The translations under genes were made by a program, and so were the position numbers. Source: Hydractinia symbiolongicarpus (taxonomy: Eukaryota > Cnidaria > Hydrozoa > Anthoathecata > Hydractiniidae). From it: 64,000 nt of DNA. Positions 15,268 to 28,700 of this stretch are shown here, piece after piece. Location of the stretch: NCBI RefSeq assembly GCF_029227915.1, contig NC_079882.1:30186001-30250000 (forward strand), read 5' to 3'. Numbering within the stretch: position 1 is the stretch's first letter; every line of letters begins with the position of its first letter. The notes below the pieces were generated by a model, which was not told the DNA's origin, ran no database searches, and worked only from the letters and a program-made list of their open reading frames with translations.

Positions 15268-15640
15268 TCAAGGCGCGCTAACGGCAAGGATTGCTCCCAC
15301 AGTAAAGCGCTATCACAGCGCTCAGTGTAATCGTTGAGTTCAAGCAATTAGGTCAAATTAAGAAAAATGTTTATTCTTGGAGTCCAACAGTCTCATTTAT
15401 CACATTTGTAAGTTCAAAGTCTAAAATCAGTTCAATTAAGTCCCACAGTCAATCGTTTCACTGTTCACACCGATGAAACCTAGTAACATCAGAAGCATAT
15501 CGCTAAATACATGTTGGTACGAATATGTGACGCAACAGTTGTAACTCAAACGGACTGATTCCGTTAGGAAGTCAATGAAATGTAGTTTTTGAAACTGTCT
15601 CCATTTCCTCAGCGCGCACTAACGGCTAAGATTGGTCCCG
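15268..15640 (+). repeat. Shortened satellite monomer (about 35-bp deletion)
   Basis: The sequence passes directly from CCCACAGTAAA to GCGCTATCAC at 15,296-15,316. The usual AAATGACTTATTTATCTAC and T run between them are missing. In full-length monomers TAAA stands on both sides of the missing piece, so the deletion has TAAA microhomology. The same short form is seen at about 22,361 and 22,701. Confidence 0.8.
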
Positions 15641-18600
15641 CAGTACAAAATGACTGATTTATCTAAATTTCTAAATGAAGCGCCACCGCAGCGCCCAGTG
15701 TAATCGTTTAGTTCAAGCAATCATGTCAAATTAAGAAGAATGTTATTTCTTGGAGTCCAATTGTCTCATTTATGATATTTAAAATTTCAAGGTCTAAAAT
15801 CAGTTCAATTAAATCCCACAGTCAATTGTTTCACTGTTGAAAGCAATGCAGCCTTGTAATATCAGAAACATATTGCAAAATACATGTTGGTACGAATATG
15901 TGACGCAACCGTTGTAACTCAAACGCACTGATACCGCTAGAAAGTCACTGAAATGTAGTTTTTAAAGCTGTCTCTTTTTCTTCAGCGCGCGCTAACGGCA
16001 AGGATTGCTCCGACAGTAAAAAATGACTTATTTATCTACATTTTTTTTTATAAAGCGCTATCATAGCGCTCAGTGTAATCGTTGAGTTCAAGCAATCAGG
16101 TCAAAATAAGAAGAATGTTTATTCTTGGAGTCCAACTGTCTCATTTATCACATTTGTAAGTTCAAAGTCTAAAATTAGTTCAATTAAGTCCCACAGTCAA
16201 TCGTTTCACTGTTCACACCGATGAAACCTAGCAACATCAGAAGCATATCGCTAAATACATGTTGGTACGAATATGTGACACAACAGTTGTAACTGAAACG
16301 GACTGATACCGTTAGGAAGTCAATGAAATTTAGTGTTTGAAAATGTCTCCATTTCTACAGCGCGCGCTAACGGCTAGGATTGGTCCCACAGTAAATAGTG
16401 ACTTATTTATCTATATTTTTAAATGAAACGCTACCACAGCGGCCAGTGTAATCGTTGAGTTCAATCAATCATGTCAAATTAAGAAGAATGTTATTTCTTA
16501 GAGTCCAATAGGCTCATTTATCACATTTATAAGTTCAAAGTCCAAAATCAGTTCAATTAAGTCCCACAGTCATTCGTTTCACTGTTAAAAGCGATGCAAA
16601 CTGGTAATATCAGAAACAATCGCTAAATACATGTTGGTACGAATATGTGAAGCAACCGTTATAACTCAAACGGACTGATACCCTTAGAAAGTCAATAAAA
16701 TAAAGTTTTTGAAATTGTCTCCATTTCTCAGCGAACGCTAACGGCTAAGATTGGTCCCGCAGTACAAAATGACTTATTTATCTACATTTTTTTTATAAAG
16801 CGCTATCACAGCGCTCAGTGTAATCGTTGAGTTCAAGCAATTAGGTTAAATTAAGAAGAATGTTTATTCTTGGAGTCCAACAGTCTCATTTATCACAATT
16901 GTAAGTTCAAAGTCTAAAATCAGTTCAATTAAGTCCCACAGTCAATTGTTTCACTGTTCACACCGATGAAACCTAGTAACATCAGAAGCATATCGCTAAA
17001 TACATGTTGGTACGAGTATGTGACGCAACTGTTGTAACTCAAACGGACTGATACCGTTAGGAAGTCAATGAAATTTAGTGTTTGAAAATGTCTCCATTTC
17101 TTCAGCGCGCGCTAACGGCTAGGATTGGTCCCACAGTAAATAGTGACTTATTTATCTATATTTTTAAATGAAACGCTACCACAGCGGCCAGTGTAATCGT
17201 TGAGTTCAATCAATCATGTCAAATTAAGAAGAATGTTATTTCTTAGAGTCCAATAGGCTCATTTATCACATTTATAAGTTCAAAGTCCAAAATCAGTTCA
17301 ATTAAGTCCCACAGTCATTCGTTTCACTGTTAAAAGCGATGCAACCTGGTAATATCAGAAACAATCGCTAAATACATGTTGGTACGAATATGTGAAGCAA
17401 CCGTTATAACTCAAACGGACTGATACCCTTAGAAAGTCAATAAAATAAAGTTTTTGAAACTGTCTCTATTTCTTCAGCGCGCACTAACAGCTAGGATTGG
17501 TCCCACAGTAAATAATGACTTTTTTTATCTATATTTTAAAATGAAACGCTACCACAGCGGCCAGTGTAATCGTTGAGTTCAATCAATCATGTCAAATTAA
17601 GAAGAATGTTATTTCTTGGAGTCCAATTGTCTCATTTATGATATTTATAATTTCAAGGTCTAAAATCAGTTCAATTAAATCCCACAGTCAATTGTTTCAC
17701 TGTTGAAAGCAATGCAGCCTTGTAATATCAGAAACATATTGCAAAATACATGTTGGTACGAATATGTGACGCAACCGTTGTAACTCAAACGCACTGATAC
17801 CGCTAGAAAGTCACTGAAATGTAGTTTTTGAAACTGTCTCTTTTTCTTCAGCGCGCGCTAATGGCAAGGATTGCTCCGACAGTAAAAAATGACTTATTTA
17901 TCTACATTTTTTTTTATAAAGCGCTATCACAGCGCTCAGTGTAATCGTTGAGTTCAAGCAATCAGGTCAAAATAAGAAGAATGTTTATTCTTGGAGTCCA
18001 ACTGTCTCATTTATCACATTTGTAAGTTCAAAGTCTAAAATCAGTTCAATTAAGTCCCACAGTCAATCGTTTCACTGTTCACACCGATGAAACCTAGCAA
18101 CATCAGAAGCATATCGCTAAATACATGTTGGTACGAATATGTGACACAACAGTTGTAACTGAAACGGACTGATACCGTTAGGAAGTCAATGAAATTTAGT
18201 GTTTGAAAATGTCTCCATTTCTTCAGCGCGCGCTAACGGCTAGGATTGGTCCCACAGTAAATAGTGACTTATTTATCTATATTTTTAAATGAAACGCTAC
18301 CACAGCGGCCAGTGTAATCGTTGAGTTCAATCAATCATGTCAAATTAAGAAGAATGTTATTTCTTAGAGTCCAATAGGCTCATTTATCACATTTATAAGT
18401 TCAAAGTCCAAAATCAGTTCAATTAAGTCCCACAGTCATTCGTTTCACTGTTAAAAGCGATGCAACCTGGTAATATCAGAAACAATCGCTAAATACATGT
18501 TGGTACGAATATGTGAAGCAACCGTTATAACTCAAACGGACTGATACCCTTAGAAAGTCAATAAAATAAAGTTTTTGAAACTGTCTCCATTTCTCAGCGA

Positions 18601-21600
18601 ACGCTAACGGCTAAGATTGGTCCCGCAGTACAAAATGACTTATTTATCTACATTTTTTTTATAAAGCGCTATCACAGCGCTCAGTGTAATCGTTGAGTTC
18701 AAGCAATTAGGTTAAATTAAGAAGAATGTTTATTCTTGGAGTCCAACAGTCTCATTTATCACAATTGTAAGTTCAAAGTCTGAAATCAGTTCAATTAAGT
18801 CCCACAGTCAATTGTTTCACTGTTCACACCGATGAAACCTAGTAACATCAGAAGCATATCGCTAAATACATCTTGGTACGAATATATGACGCAACAGTTG
18901 TAACTCAAACGGACTGATACCGTTAGGAAGTCAATGAAATGTAGTTTTTGAAACTGTCTCTATTTCTTCAGCGCGCGCTAACAGCTAGGATTGGTCCCAC
19001 AGTAAATAATGACTTTTTTTATCTATATTTTAAAATGAAACGCTACCACAGCGGCCAGTGTAATCGTTGAGTTCAATCAATCATGTCAAATTAAGAAGAA
19101 TGTTATTTCTTGGAGTCCAATTGGATTATTTATCACATTTATAAGTTCAAAGTCCAAAATCAGTTCAATTAAGTCCCACAGTCAATTGTTTCACTGTTGA
19201 AAGCAATGCAACCTGGTAATAACAGAAACATATCGCAAAATACATGTTGGTACGAGTATGTGACGCAACTGTTGTAACTCAAACGGACTGATACCGTTAA
19301 AAACTAAATGAAATGTAGTTTTTGAAACTGTCTCTATTTCTTCAGCGCGCGATAACGGCTAAGATTGGTCCCGCACTACAAAATGACTGATTTATCTAAA
19401 TTTCTAAATGAAGCGCTACCGCAGCGCCCAGTGTAATCGTTTAGTTCAAGCAATCATGTCAAATTAAGAAGAATGTTATTTCTTGGAGTCCAATTGTCTC
19501 ATTTATGATATTTATAATTTCAATGTCTAAAATGAGTTCAATTAAGTCCCACAGTCAATTGTTTCACTGTTGAAAGCAATGCAACCTGGTAATATCAGAA
19601 ACATATCGCAAAATACATGTTGGTACGAATATGTGACGCAACCGTTGTAACTCAAACGAACTGATACCGTTAGAAACTCAATGAAATGTAGTTTTTGAAA
19701 CTGTCTCTATATCTTCAGCACGTGCTAACGGCTAGGATTGGTCCCACAGTAAATAATGACTTATTTATCTAAATTTCTAAATGAAGCGCTACCGCAGCGC
19801 CCAGTGTAATCGTTTAGTTCAATCAATCATGTCAAATTAAGAAGAATGTTATTTCTTGGAGTCCAATTGGATTATTTATCACATTTATAAGTTCAAAGTC
19901 CAAAATCAGTTCAATTAAGTCCCACAGTCAATTGTTTCACTGTTGAAAGCAATGCAACCTGGTAATAACAGAAACATATCGCAAAATACATGTTGGTACG
20001 AGTATGTGACGCAACTGTTGTAACTCAAACGGACTGATACCGTTAAAAACTAAATGAAATGTAGTTTTTGAAACTGTCTCTATTTCTTCAGCGCGCGATA
20101 ACGGCTAAGATTGGTCCCGCACTACAAAATGACTTATTGATCTAAATTTTTAATTGAAGCGCTACCACAGCGCCTAGTGTAATCCCTGAGTTCCATCAAC
20201 CATGTCAGTTTAGGAAGAATGTTATTTCTTGGAGTCCAATAATCTCATTTATCACATGTGTAAGGTCACAGTCTAAAATCAGTTCAATTAAGTCCCACGG
20301 TCAATCGTTTCACTGTTCAAAGCGGTGAAACCTAGTACTATCAGAGACATATTACTTAGTACATGTTAGTACGAATATGTTGCGCAACCGTTGTAACTCA
20401 AACGCACTGATACCGCTAGAAAGTCAGTGAAATGTAGTTTTTGAAACTGTCTCTTTTTCTTCAGCGCGCGTTAACGGCAAGGATTGCTCCGACAGTAAAA
20501 AATGACTTATTTATCTACATCTTTTTTTATAAAGCGCTATCACAGTGCTCAGTGTAATCGTTGAGTTCAAGCAATTAGGTCAAATTAAGAAGAATGTTTA
20601 TTCTTGGTGTCCAACAGTCTCATTTGTCACATGTGTAAGTTCAAAGTCTAAAATCAGTTCAATTAAGTCCCACAGTCAATCGTTTCACTGTTCACACCGA
20701 TGAAACCTAGTAACATCAGAAGCATATCGCTAAATACATGTTGGTACGAATATGTGACGCAACAGTTGTAACTCAAACGGACTGATACCGTTAGGAAGTC
20801 AATGAAATGTAGTTTTTGAAACTGTCTCTATTTCTTCAGCGCGCGCTAACAGCTAGGATTGGTCCCGCAGTACAAAATGACTGAATTATCTAAATTTCTA
20901 AATGAAGCGCTACCGCAGCGCCCAGTGTAAACGTTGAGTTCGACCAATCATGTCAAATTAAGAAGAATGTTATTTCTTGGAGTCCAATTGGCTCATTTAT
21001 CACATTTATAAGTGCAAAGTCCAAAATCAGTTCAATTAAGTCCCACGGTCAATCGTTTCACTGTTCAAAGCGATGAAACCTAGTACTATCAGAGACATAT
21101 TACTTAGTACATGTTAGTACGAATATGTTGCGCAACCGTTGTAACTCAAACGCACTGATACCGCTAGAAAGTCACTGAAATGTAGTTTTTGAAACTGTCT
21201 CTTTTTCTTCAGCGCGCGTTAACGGCAAGGATTGCTCCGACAGTAAAAAATGACTTATTTATCTACATTTTTTTTTATAAAGCGCTATCACAGCGCTCAG
21301 TGTAATCGTTGAGTTCAAGCAATTATGTCAAATTAAGAAGAATGTTTATTCTTGGAGTCCAACAGTCTCATTTATCACATGTGTAAGTTCGAAGTTTAAA
21401 ATCAGTTCAATTAAGTCCCACAGTCAATCGTTTCACTGTTCACACCGATGAAACCTAGTAACATCAGAAGCATATCGCTAAATACATGTTGGTACGAATA
21501 TGTGACGCAACAGTTGTAACTCAAACGGACTGATACCGTTAGGAAGTCAATGAAATGTAGTTTTTGAAACTGTCTCCATTTCTTCAGCGCGCGCTAACAG

Positions 21601-22333
21601 CTAGGATTGGTCCCGCAGTACAAAATGACTGAATTATCTAAATTTCTAAATGAAGCGCTACCGCAGCGCCCAGTGTAAACGTTAAGTTCGACCAATCATG
21701 TCAAATTAAGAAGAATGTTATTTCTTGGAGTCCAATTGGCTCATTTATCACATTTATAAGTGCAAAGTCCAAAATCAGTTCAATTAAGTTCCACGGTCAA
21801 TCGTTTCACTGTTCAAAGCGATGAAACCTAGTACTATCAGAAACATATTGCTAAGTACATGTTAGTACGAATATGTTGCGCAACCGTTGTAACTCAAACG
21901 CACTGATACCGCTAGAAAGTCACTGAAATGTAGTTTTTGAAACTGTCTCTTTTTCTTCAGTGCGCGCTAACGGCAAGGATTGCTCCGACAGTAAAAAATG
22001 ACTTATTTATCTACATTTTTTTTTATAAAGCACTATTACAGCGCTCAGTGTAATCGTTGAGTTCAAGCAATTAGGTCAAATTAAGAAGAATGTTTATTCT
22101 TGGAGTCCAACAGTCTCATTTATCACATTTGTAAGTTCAAAGTCTAAAATCAGTTCAATTAAGTCCCACAGTCAATCGTTTCACTGTTCACACCGATGAA
22201 ACCTAGTAACATCAGAAGCATATCGCTAAGTACATGTTAGTACGAATATGTTGCGCAACCGTTGTAACTCAAACTCACTGATACCGCTAGAATGTCACTG
22301 AAATGTAGTTTTTGAAACTGTCTCTTTTTCTTC

Positions 22334-22740
22334 AAGGCGCGCTAACGGCAAGGATTGCTCCCACATTAAAGCGCTATCACAGCGCTCAGTGTAATCATTG
22401 AGTTCAAGCAATTAGGTCAAATTAAGAAAAATGTTTATTCTTGGAGTCCAACAGTCTCATTTATCACATTTGTAAGTTCAAAGTCTAAAATCAGTTCAAT
22501 TAAGTCCCACAGTCAATCGTTTCACTGTTAACACCGATGAAACCTAGTAACATCAGAAGCATATCGCTAAGTACATGTTAGTACGAATATGTTGCGCAAC
22601 CGTTGTAACTCAAACTCACTGATACCGCTAGAATGTCACTGAAATGTAGTTTTTGAAACTGTCTCTTTTTCTTCAAGGCGCGCTAACGGCAAGGATTGCT
22701 CCCACAGTAAAGCGCTATCACAGCGCTCAGTGTAAACGTT
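22334..22740 (+). repeat. Two further shortened monomers with the same deletion
   Basis: At 22,361-22,380 and 22,701-22,720 the monomer jumps from a CCCACA(G/T)TAAA string to GCGCTATCACAGCGC, as at 15,300. The upstream spelling TTCTTCAAGGCGCGCTAAC is also shared, so the three copies descend from one deleted ancestor spread by duplication. Confidence 0.75.
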
Positions 22741-25700
22741 GAGTTCGACCAATCATGTCAAATTAAGAAGAATGTTATTTCTTGGAGTCCAATTGGCTCA
22801 TTTATCACATTTATAAGTGCAAAGTCCAAAATCAGTACAATTAAGTCCCACGGTCAATCGTTTCATTGTTCAAAGCGATGAAACCTAGTACTATCAGAGA
22901 CATATTACTTAGTACATGTTAGTACGAATATGTTGCGCAACCGTTGTAACTCAAACGCACTGATACCGCTAGAAAGTCACTGAAATGTAGTTTTTGAAAC
23001 TGTCTCTTTTTCTTCAGCGCGCGTTAACGGCAAGGATTGCTCCGACAGTAAAAAATGACTTATTTATCTACATTTTTTTTTATAAAGCGCTATCACAGCG
23101 CTCAGTGTAATCGTTGAGTTCAAGCAATTATGTCAAATTAAGAAGAATGTTTATTCTTGGAGTCCAACAGTCTCATTTATCACATGTGTAAGTTCGAAGT
23201 TTAAAATCAGTTCAATTAAGTCCCACAGTCAATCGTTTCACTGTTCACACCGATGAAACCTAGTAACATCAGAAGCATATCGCTAAATACATGTTGGTAC
23301 GAATATGTGACGCAACAGTTGTAACTCAAACGGACTGATACCGTTAGGAAGTCAATGAAATGTAGTTTTTGAAACTGTCTCTATTTCTTCAGCGCGCGCT
23401 AACAGCTAGGATTGGTCCCGCAGTACAAAATGACTGAATTATCTAAATTTCTAAATGAAGCGCTACCGCAGCGCCCAGTGTAAACGTTAAGTTCGACCAA
23501 TCATGTCAAATTAAGAAGAATGTTATTTCTTGGAGTCCAATTGGCTCATTTATCACATTTATAAGTGCAAAGTCCAAAATCAGTTCAATTAAGTTCCACG
23601 GTCAATCGTTTCACTGTTCAAAGCGATGAAACCTAGTACTATCAGAAACATATTGCTAAGTACATGTTAGTACGAATATGTTGCGCAACCGTTGTAACTC
23701 AAACGCACTGATACCGCTAGAAAGTCACTGAAATGTAGTTTTTGAAACTGTCTCTTTTTCTTCAGTGCGCGCTAACGGCAAGGATTGCTCCGACAGTAAA
23801 AAATGACTTATTTATCTACATTTTTTTTTATAAAGCACTATTACAGCGCTCAGTGTAATCGTTGAGTTCAAGCAATTAGGTCAAATTAAGAAGAATGTTT
23901 ATTCTTGGAGTCGAACTGTCTCATTTATCACATTTGTAAGTTCAAAGTCTAAAATCAGTTCAATTAAGTCCCACAGTCAATCGTTTCACTGTTCACACCG
24001 ATGAAACCTAGTAACATCAGAAGCATATCGCTAAATACATGTTAGTACGATTATGTGACGCAACAGTTGTAACTCAAACGGACTGATACCCTTAGAAAGT
24101 CAATGAAATGTAGTTTTTGAAAATGTCTCTATTTCTTCAGCAGGCGCTAACGGCTAGGATTGGTCCCACAGTAAATAATGACTTATTTATCTATATTTTT
24201 AAATGAAACGCTACCACAGCGGCCAGTGTAATCGTTGAGTTCAATCAATCATGTCAAATTAAGAAGAATGTTATTTCTTGGAGTCCAATTGGCTCATTTA
24301 TCACATTTATAAGTTCAAAGTCCAAAATCAGTTCAATTAAGTCCCACAGTCATTCGTTTCACTATTAAAAGCGATGCAACCTGGTAATATTAGAAACAAT
24401 CGCTAAATACATGTTGGTACGAATATGTGACGCAACCGTTGTAACTCAAAAGAACTGATACCCTTAGAAAGTCAATGAAATAAAGTTTTTGAAACTGTCT
24501 CCATATCCTCAGCGCGCGCTATCAGCTAAGATTGGTCCCACAGTGCAAAATGACTGAATTATCTAAATTTCTGAATGAAGCGCTACCGCAGCGCCCAGTG
24601 TAAACTTTGAGTTCAATCAATCATGTCAAATTAAGAAGAATGTTATTTCTCGGAGTCCAATTGGCTCCTTTATTACATTTATAAGTGCAAAGTCCAAAAT
24701 CAGTTCAATTAAGTCCCACGGTCATTCGTTTCACTGTTAAAAGCGATGCAACCTGGTAATATCAGAAACAATCGCTAAATACATGTTGGTACGAATATGT
24801 GACGCAAGTGTTGTAACTCAAACGGACTGATACTGCTAGAAAGTCACTAAAATGTAGTTCTTGAAACTGTCTCTTTTTCTTCAGCGCGCGCTAACGGCAA
24901 GGATTGCTCCCACAGTAAAAAATGACTTATTTATCTACATTTTTTCTATAAAGCGCTGTCACAACGATCAGTGTAATCGTTGAGTTCAAGCAATCAGATC
25001 AAATTAAGAAGAATGTTTATTCTTGAAGTCCAACTGTCTCATTTATCACATTTGTAAGTTCAAAGTCTAAAATCAGTTCAATTAAGTCCCACATTCAATC
25101 GTTTCACTGTTCACACCGATGAAATCTAGTAACATCAGAAGCATATCGCTAAATACATGTTGGTACGAATATGTGACGCAACAGTTGTAACTCAAACGGA
25201 CTGATACCCTTAAGAAGTCAATGAAATGTAGTTTTTGAAAATGTCTCTATTTCTTCAGCGCGCGCTAACGGCTAGGATTGGTCCCACAGTAAATAATGAC
25301 TTATTTATCTATATTTTTAAATGAAACGCTACCACAGCGGCCAGTGTAAACGTTGAGTTCGATCAATCATGTCAAATTAAGAAGAATGTTATTTCTTGGA
25401 GTCCAATTGGCTCATTTATCACATTTATAAGTGCAAAGTACAAAATCAGTTCAATTAAGTCCCACAGTCAATTGTTTCACTGTTGAAAGAAATGCAACCT
25501 GGTAATATCAGAAACATGTCGCAAAATACATGTTGGTACGAATATGTGACGCAACCGTTGTAACTCAAACGGACTGATACCCTTAGAAAGTCAATAAAAT
25601 AAAGTTTTTGAAACTATCTCCATTTCCTCAGCGCGCGCTAACAGCTAAGATTGGTCCCACAGTACAAAATGACTTATTTATCTACATTTTTTTTATAAAG

Positions 25701-28700
25701 CGCTATCACAGCGCTCAGTGTAATCGTTGAGTTCAAGCAATCAGGTCAAATTAAGAAGAATGTTTATTCCTGGAGTCGAACTGTCTCATTTATCACATTT
25801 GTAAGTTCAAAGTCTAAAATCAGTTCAATTAAGTCCCACAGTCAATCGTTTCACTGTTCACACCGATGAAATCCAGTAACATCAGAAGCATATCGCTAAA
25901 TACATGTTGGTACGAATATGTGACGCAACAGTTGTAACTTAAACGGACTGATACCCTTAGGAAGTCAATGAAATGTAGTTTTTGAAAATGTCTCTATTTC
26001 TTCAGCGCGCGCTAACGGCTAGGATTGGTCCCACAGTAAATTATGACTTATTTATCTATATTTTTAAATGAAACGCTACCACAGCGGCCAGTGTAAACGT
26101 TGAGTTCGATCAATCATGTCAAATTAAGAAGAATGTTATTTCTTGGAGTCCAATTGGCTCATTCATCACATTTATAAGTGCAAAGTACAAAATCAGTTCA
26201 ATTAAGTCCCACGGTCAATCGTTTCACTGTTCAAAGCGATGAAACCTAGTACTATCAAAAACATATTGCTAAGTACATGTTAGTACGAATATGTTGCGCA
26301 ACCGTTGTAACTCAAACGCACTGATACCGCTAGAAAGTCACTGAAATGTAGTTTTTGTAACTGTCTCTTTCTCTTCAGCGCGCGCTAACGGCAAGGATTG
26401 CTCCCACAGTAAAAAATGACTTATTTATCTACATTTTTTTTATAAAGCGCTATCACAGCGCTCAGTGTAATCGTTGAGTTCAAGCAATCACGTCAAATTA
26501 AGAAGAATGTTTATTCTTGGAGTCGACCTGTCTCATTTATCACATTTGTAAGTTCAAAGTCTAAAATCAGGTCAATTAAGTCCCACAGTCAATCGTTTCA
26601 CTGTTCACACCGATGAAATCCAGTAACATCAGAAGCATATCGCTAAATACATGTTGGTACGAATATGTGACGCAACAGTTGTAACTTAAACGGACTGATA
26701 CCCTTAGGAAGTCAATGAAATGTAGTTTTTGAAAATGTCTCTATTTCTTCAGCGCGCGCTAACGGCTAGGATTGGTCCCACAGTAAATTATGACTTATTT
26801 ATCTATATTTTTAAATGAAACGCTACCACAGCGGCCAGTGTAATCGTTGAGTTCAATCAATCATGTCAAATTAAGAAGAATGTTATTTCTTGGAGTCCAA
26901 TTGGCTCATTTATCACATTTATAAGTGCAAAGTCCAAAATCAGTTCAATTAAGTCCCACGGTCAATCGTTTCACTGTTCAAAGCGATGAAACCTAGTACT
27001 ATCAGAAACATATTGCTAAGTACATGTTAGTACGAATATGTTGCGCAACCGTTGTAACTCAAACGCACTGATACCGCTAGAAAGTCACTGAAATGTAGTT
27101 TTTGTAACTGTCTCTTTCTCTTCAGCGCGCGCTAACGGCAAGGATTGCTCCCACAGTAAAAAATGACTTATTTATCTACATTTTTTTTATAAAGCGCTAT
27201 CACAGCGCTCAGTGTAATCGTTGAGTTCAAGCAATCAGGTCAAATTAAGAAGAATGCTTATTCTTGGAGTCGAACTGTCTCATTTATCACATTTGTAAGT
27301 TCAAAGTCTAAAATCAGATCAATTAAGTCCCACAGTCAATCGTTTCACTGTTCACACCGATGAAACCTAGTAACATCAGAAGCATATCGCTAAATACATG
27401 TTGGTACGATTATGTGACGCAACAGTTGTAACTCAAACGGACTGATACCCTTAGAAAGTCAATGAAATGTAGTTTTTGAAAATGTCTCTATTTCTTCAGC
27501 ACGCGCTAACGGCTAGGATTGGTCCCACAGTAATTAATGACTTATTTATCTATATTTTTAAATGAAACGCTACCACAGCGGCCAGTGTAATCGTTGAGTT
27601 CAATCAATCATGTCAAATTAAGAAGAATGTTATTTCTTGGAGTCCAATTGGCTCATTTATCACATTTACAAGTTCAAAGTCCAAAATCAGTTCAATTAAG
27701 TCCCACAGTCATTCGTTTCACTATTAAAAGCGATGCAACCTGGTAATATTAGACACAATCGCTAAATACATGTTGGTACGAATATGTGACGCAACCGTTG
27801 TAACTCAAAAGAACTGATACCCTTAGAAAGTCAATCAAATAAAGTTTTTGAAACTGTCTCCATATCCTCAGCGCGCGCTATCAGCTAAGATTGGTCCCAC
27901 AGTGCAAAATGACTGAATTATCTAAATTTCTGAATGAAGCGCTACCGCAGCGCCCAGTGTAAACTTTGAGTTCAATCAATCATGTCAAATTAAGAAGAAT
28001 GTTATTTCTCGGAGTCCAATTGGCTCCTTTATCACATTTATAAGTGCAAAGTCCAAAATCAGTTCAATTAAGTCCCACGGTCATTTGTTTTACTGTTAAA
28101 AGCGATGCAACCTGGTAATATCAGAAACAATCGCTAAATACATGTTGGTACGAATATGTGACGCAAGTGTTGTAACTCAAACGGACTGATACCCTTCGAA
28201 AGTCAATAAAGTAAAGTTTTTGAAACTGTCTCCATTTTCTCAGCGCGCGCTAACAGCTAAGATTGGTCCCACACTACAAAATGACTGAATTATCTAAATT
28301 TCAAAATGAAGCGCTACCGCAGCGCCCAGTGTAAACGTTGAGTTCAATCAATCATGTCAAATTAAGAAGAATGTTATTTCTTGGAGTCCAATTGGCTCAT
28401 TTATCACATTCATAAGCGCAAAGTCCAAAATCAGGTCATATAAGTCCCACGCTCAATCGTTTCACTGTTCAAAGCGATGAAACCTAGTACTATCAGAAAC
28501 ATATTGCTAAGTACATGTTAGTACGAATATGTTGCGCAACCGTTGTAACTCAAACGCACTGATATCGCTAGAAAGTCACTGAAATGTAGTTTTTGAAACT
28601 GTCTCTTTTTCTTCAGCGCGCGTTAACGGCAAGGATTGCTCCGACAGTAAAAAATGACTTATTCATCTACATTTTTTTGTCAAGCGCTATCACAGCGCCC

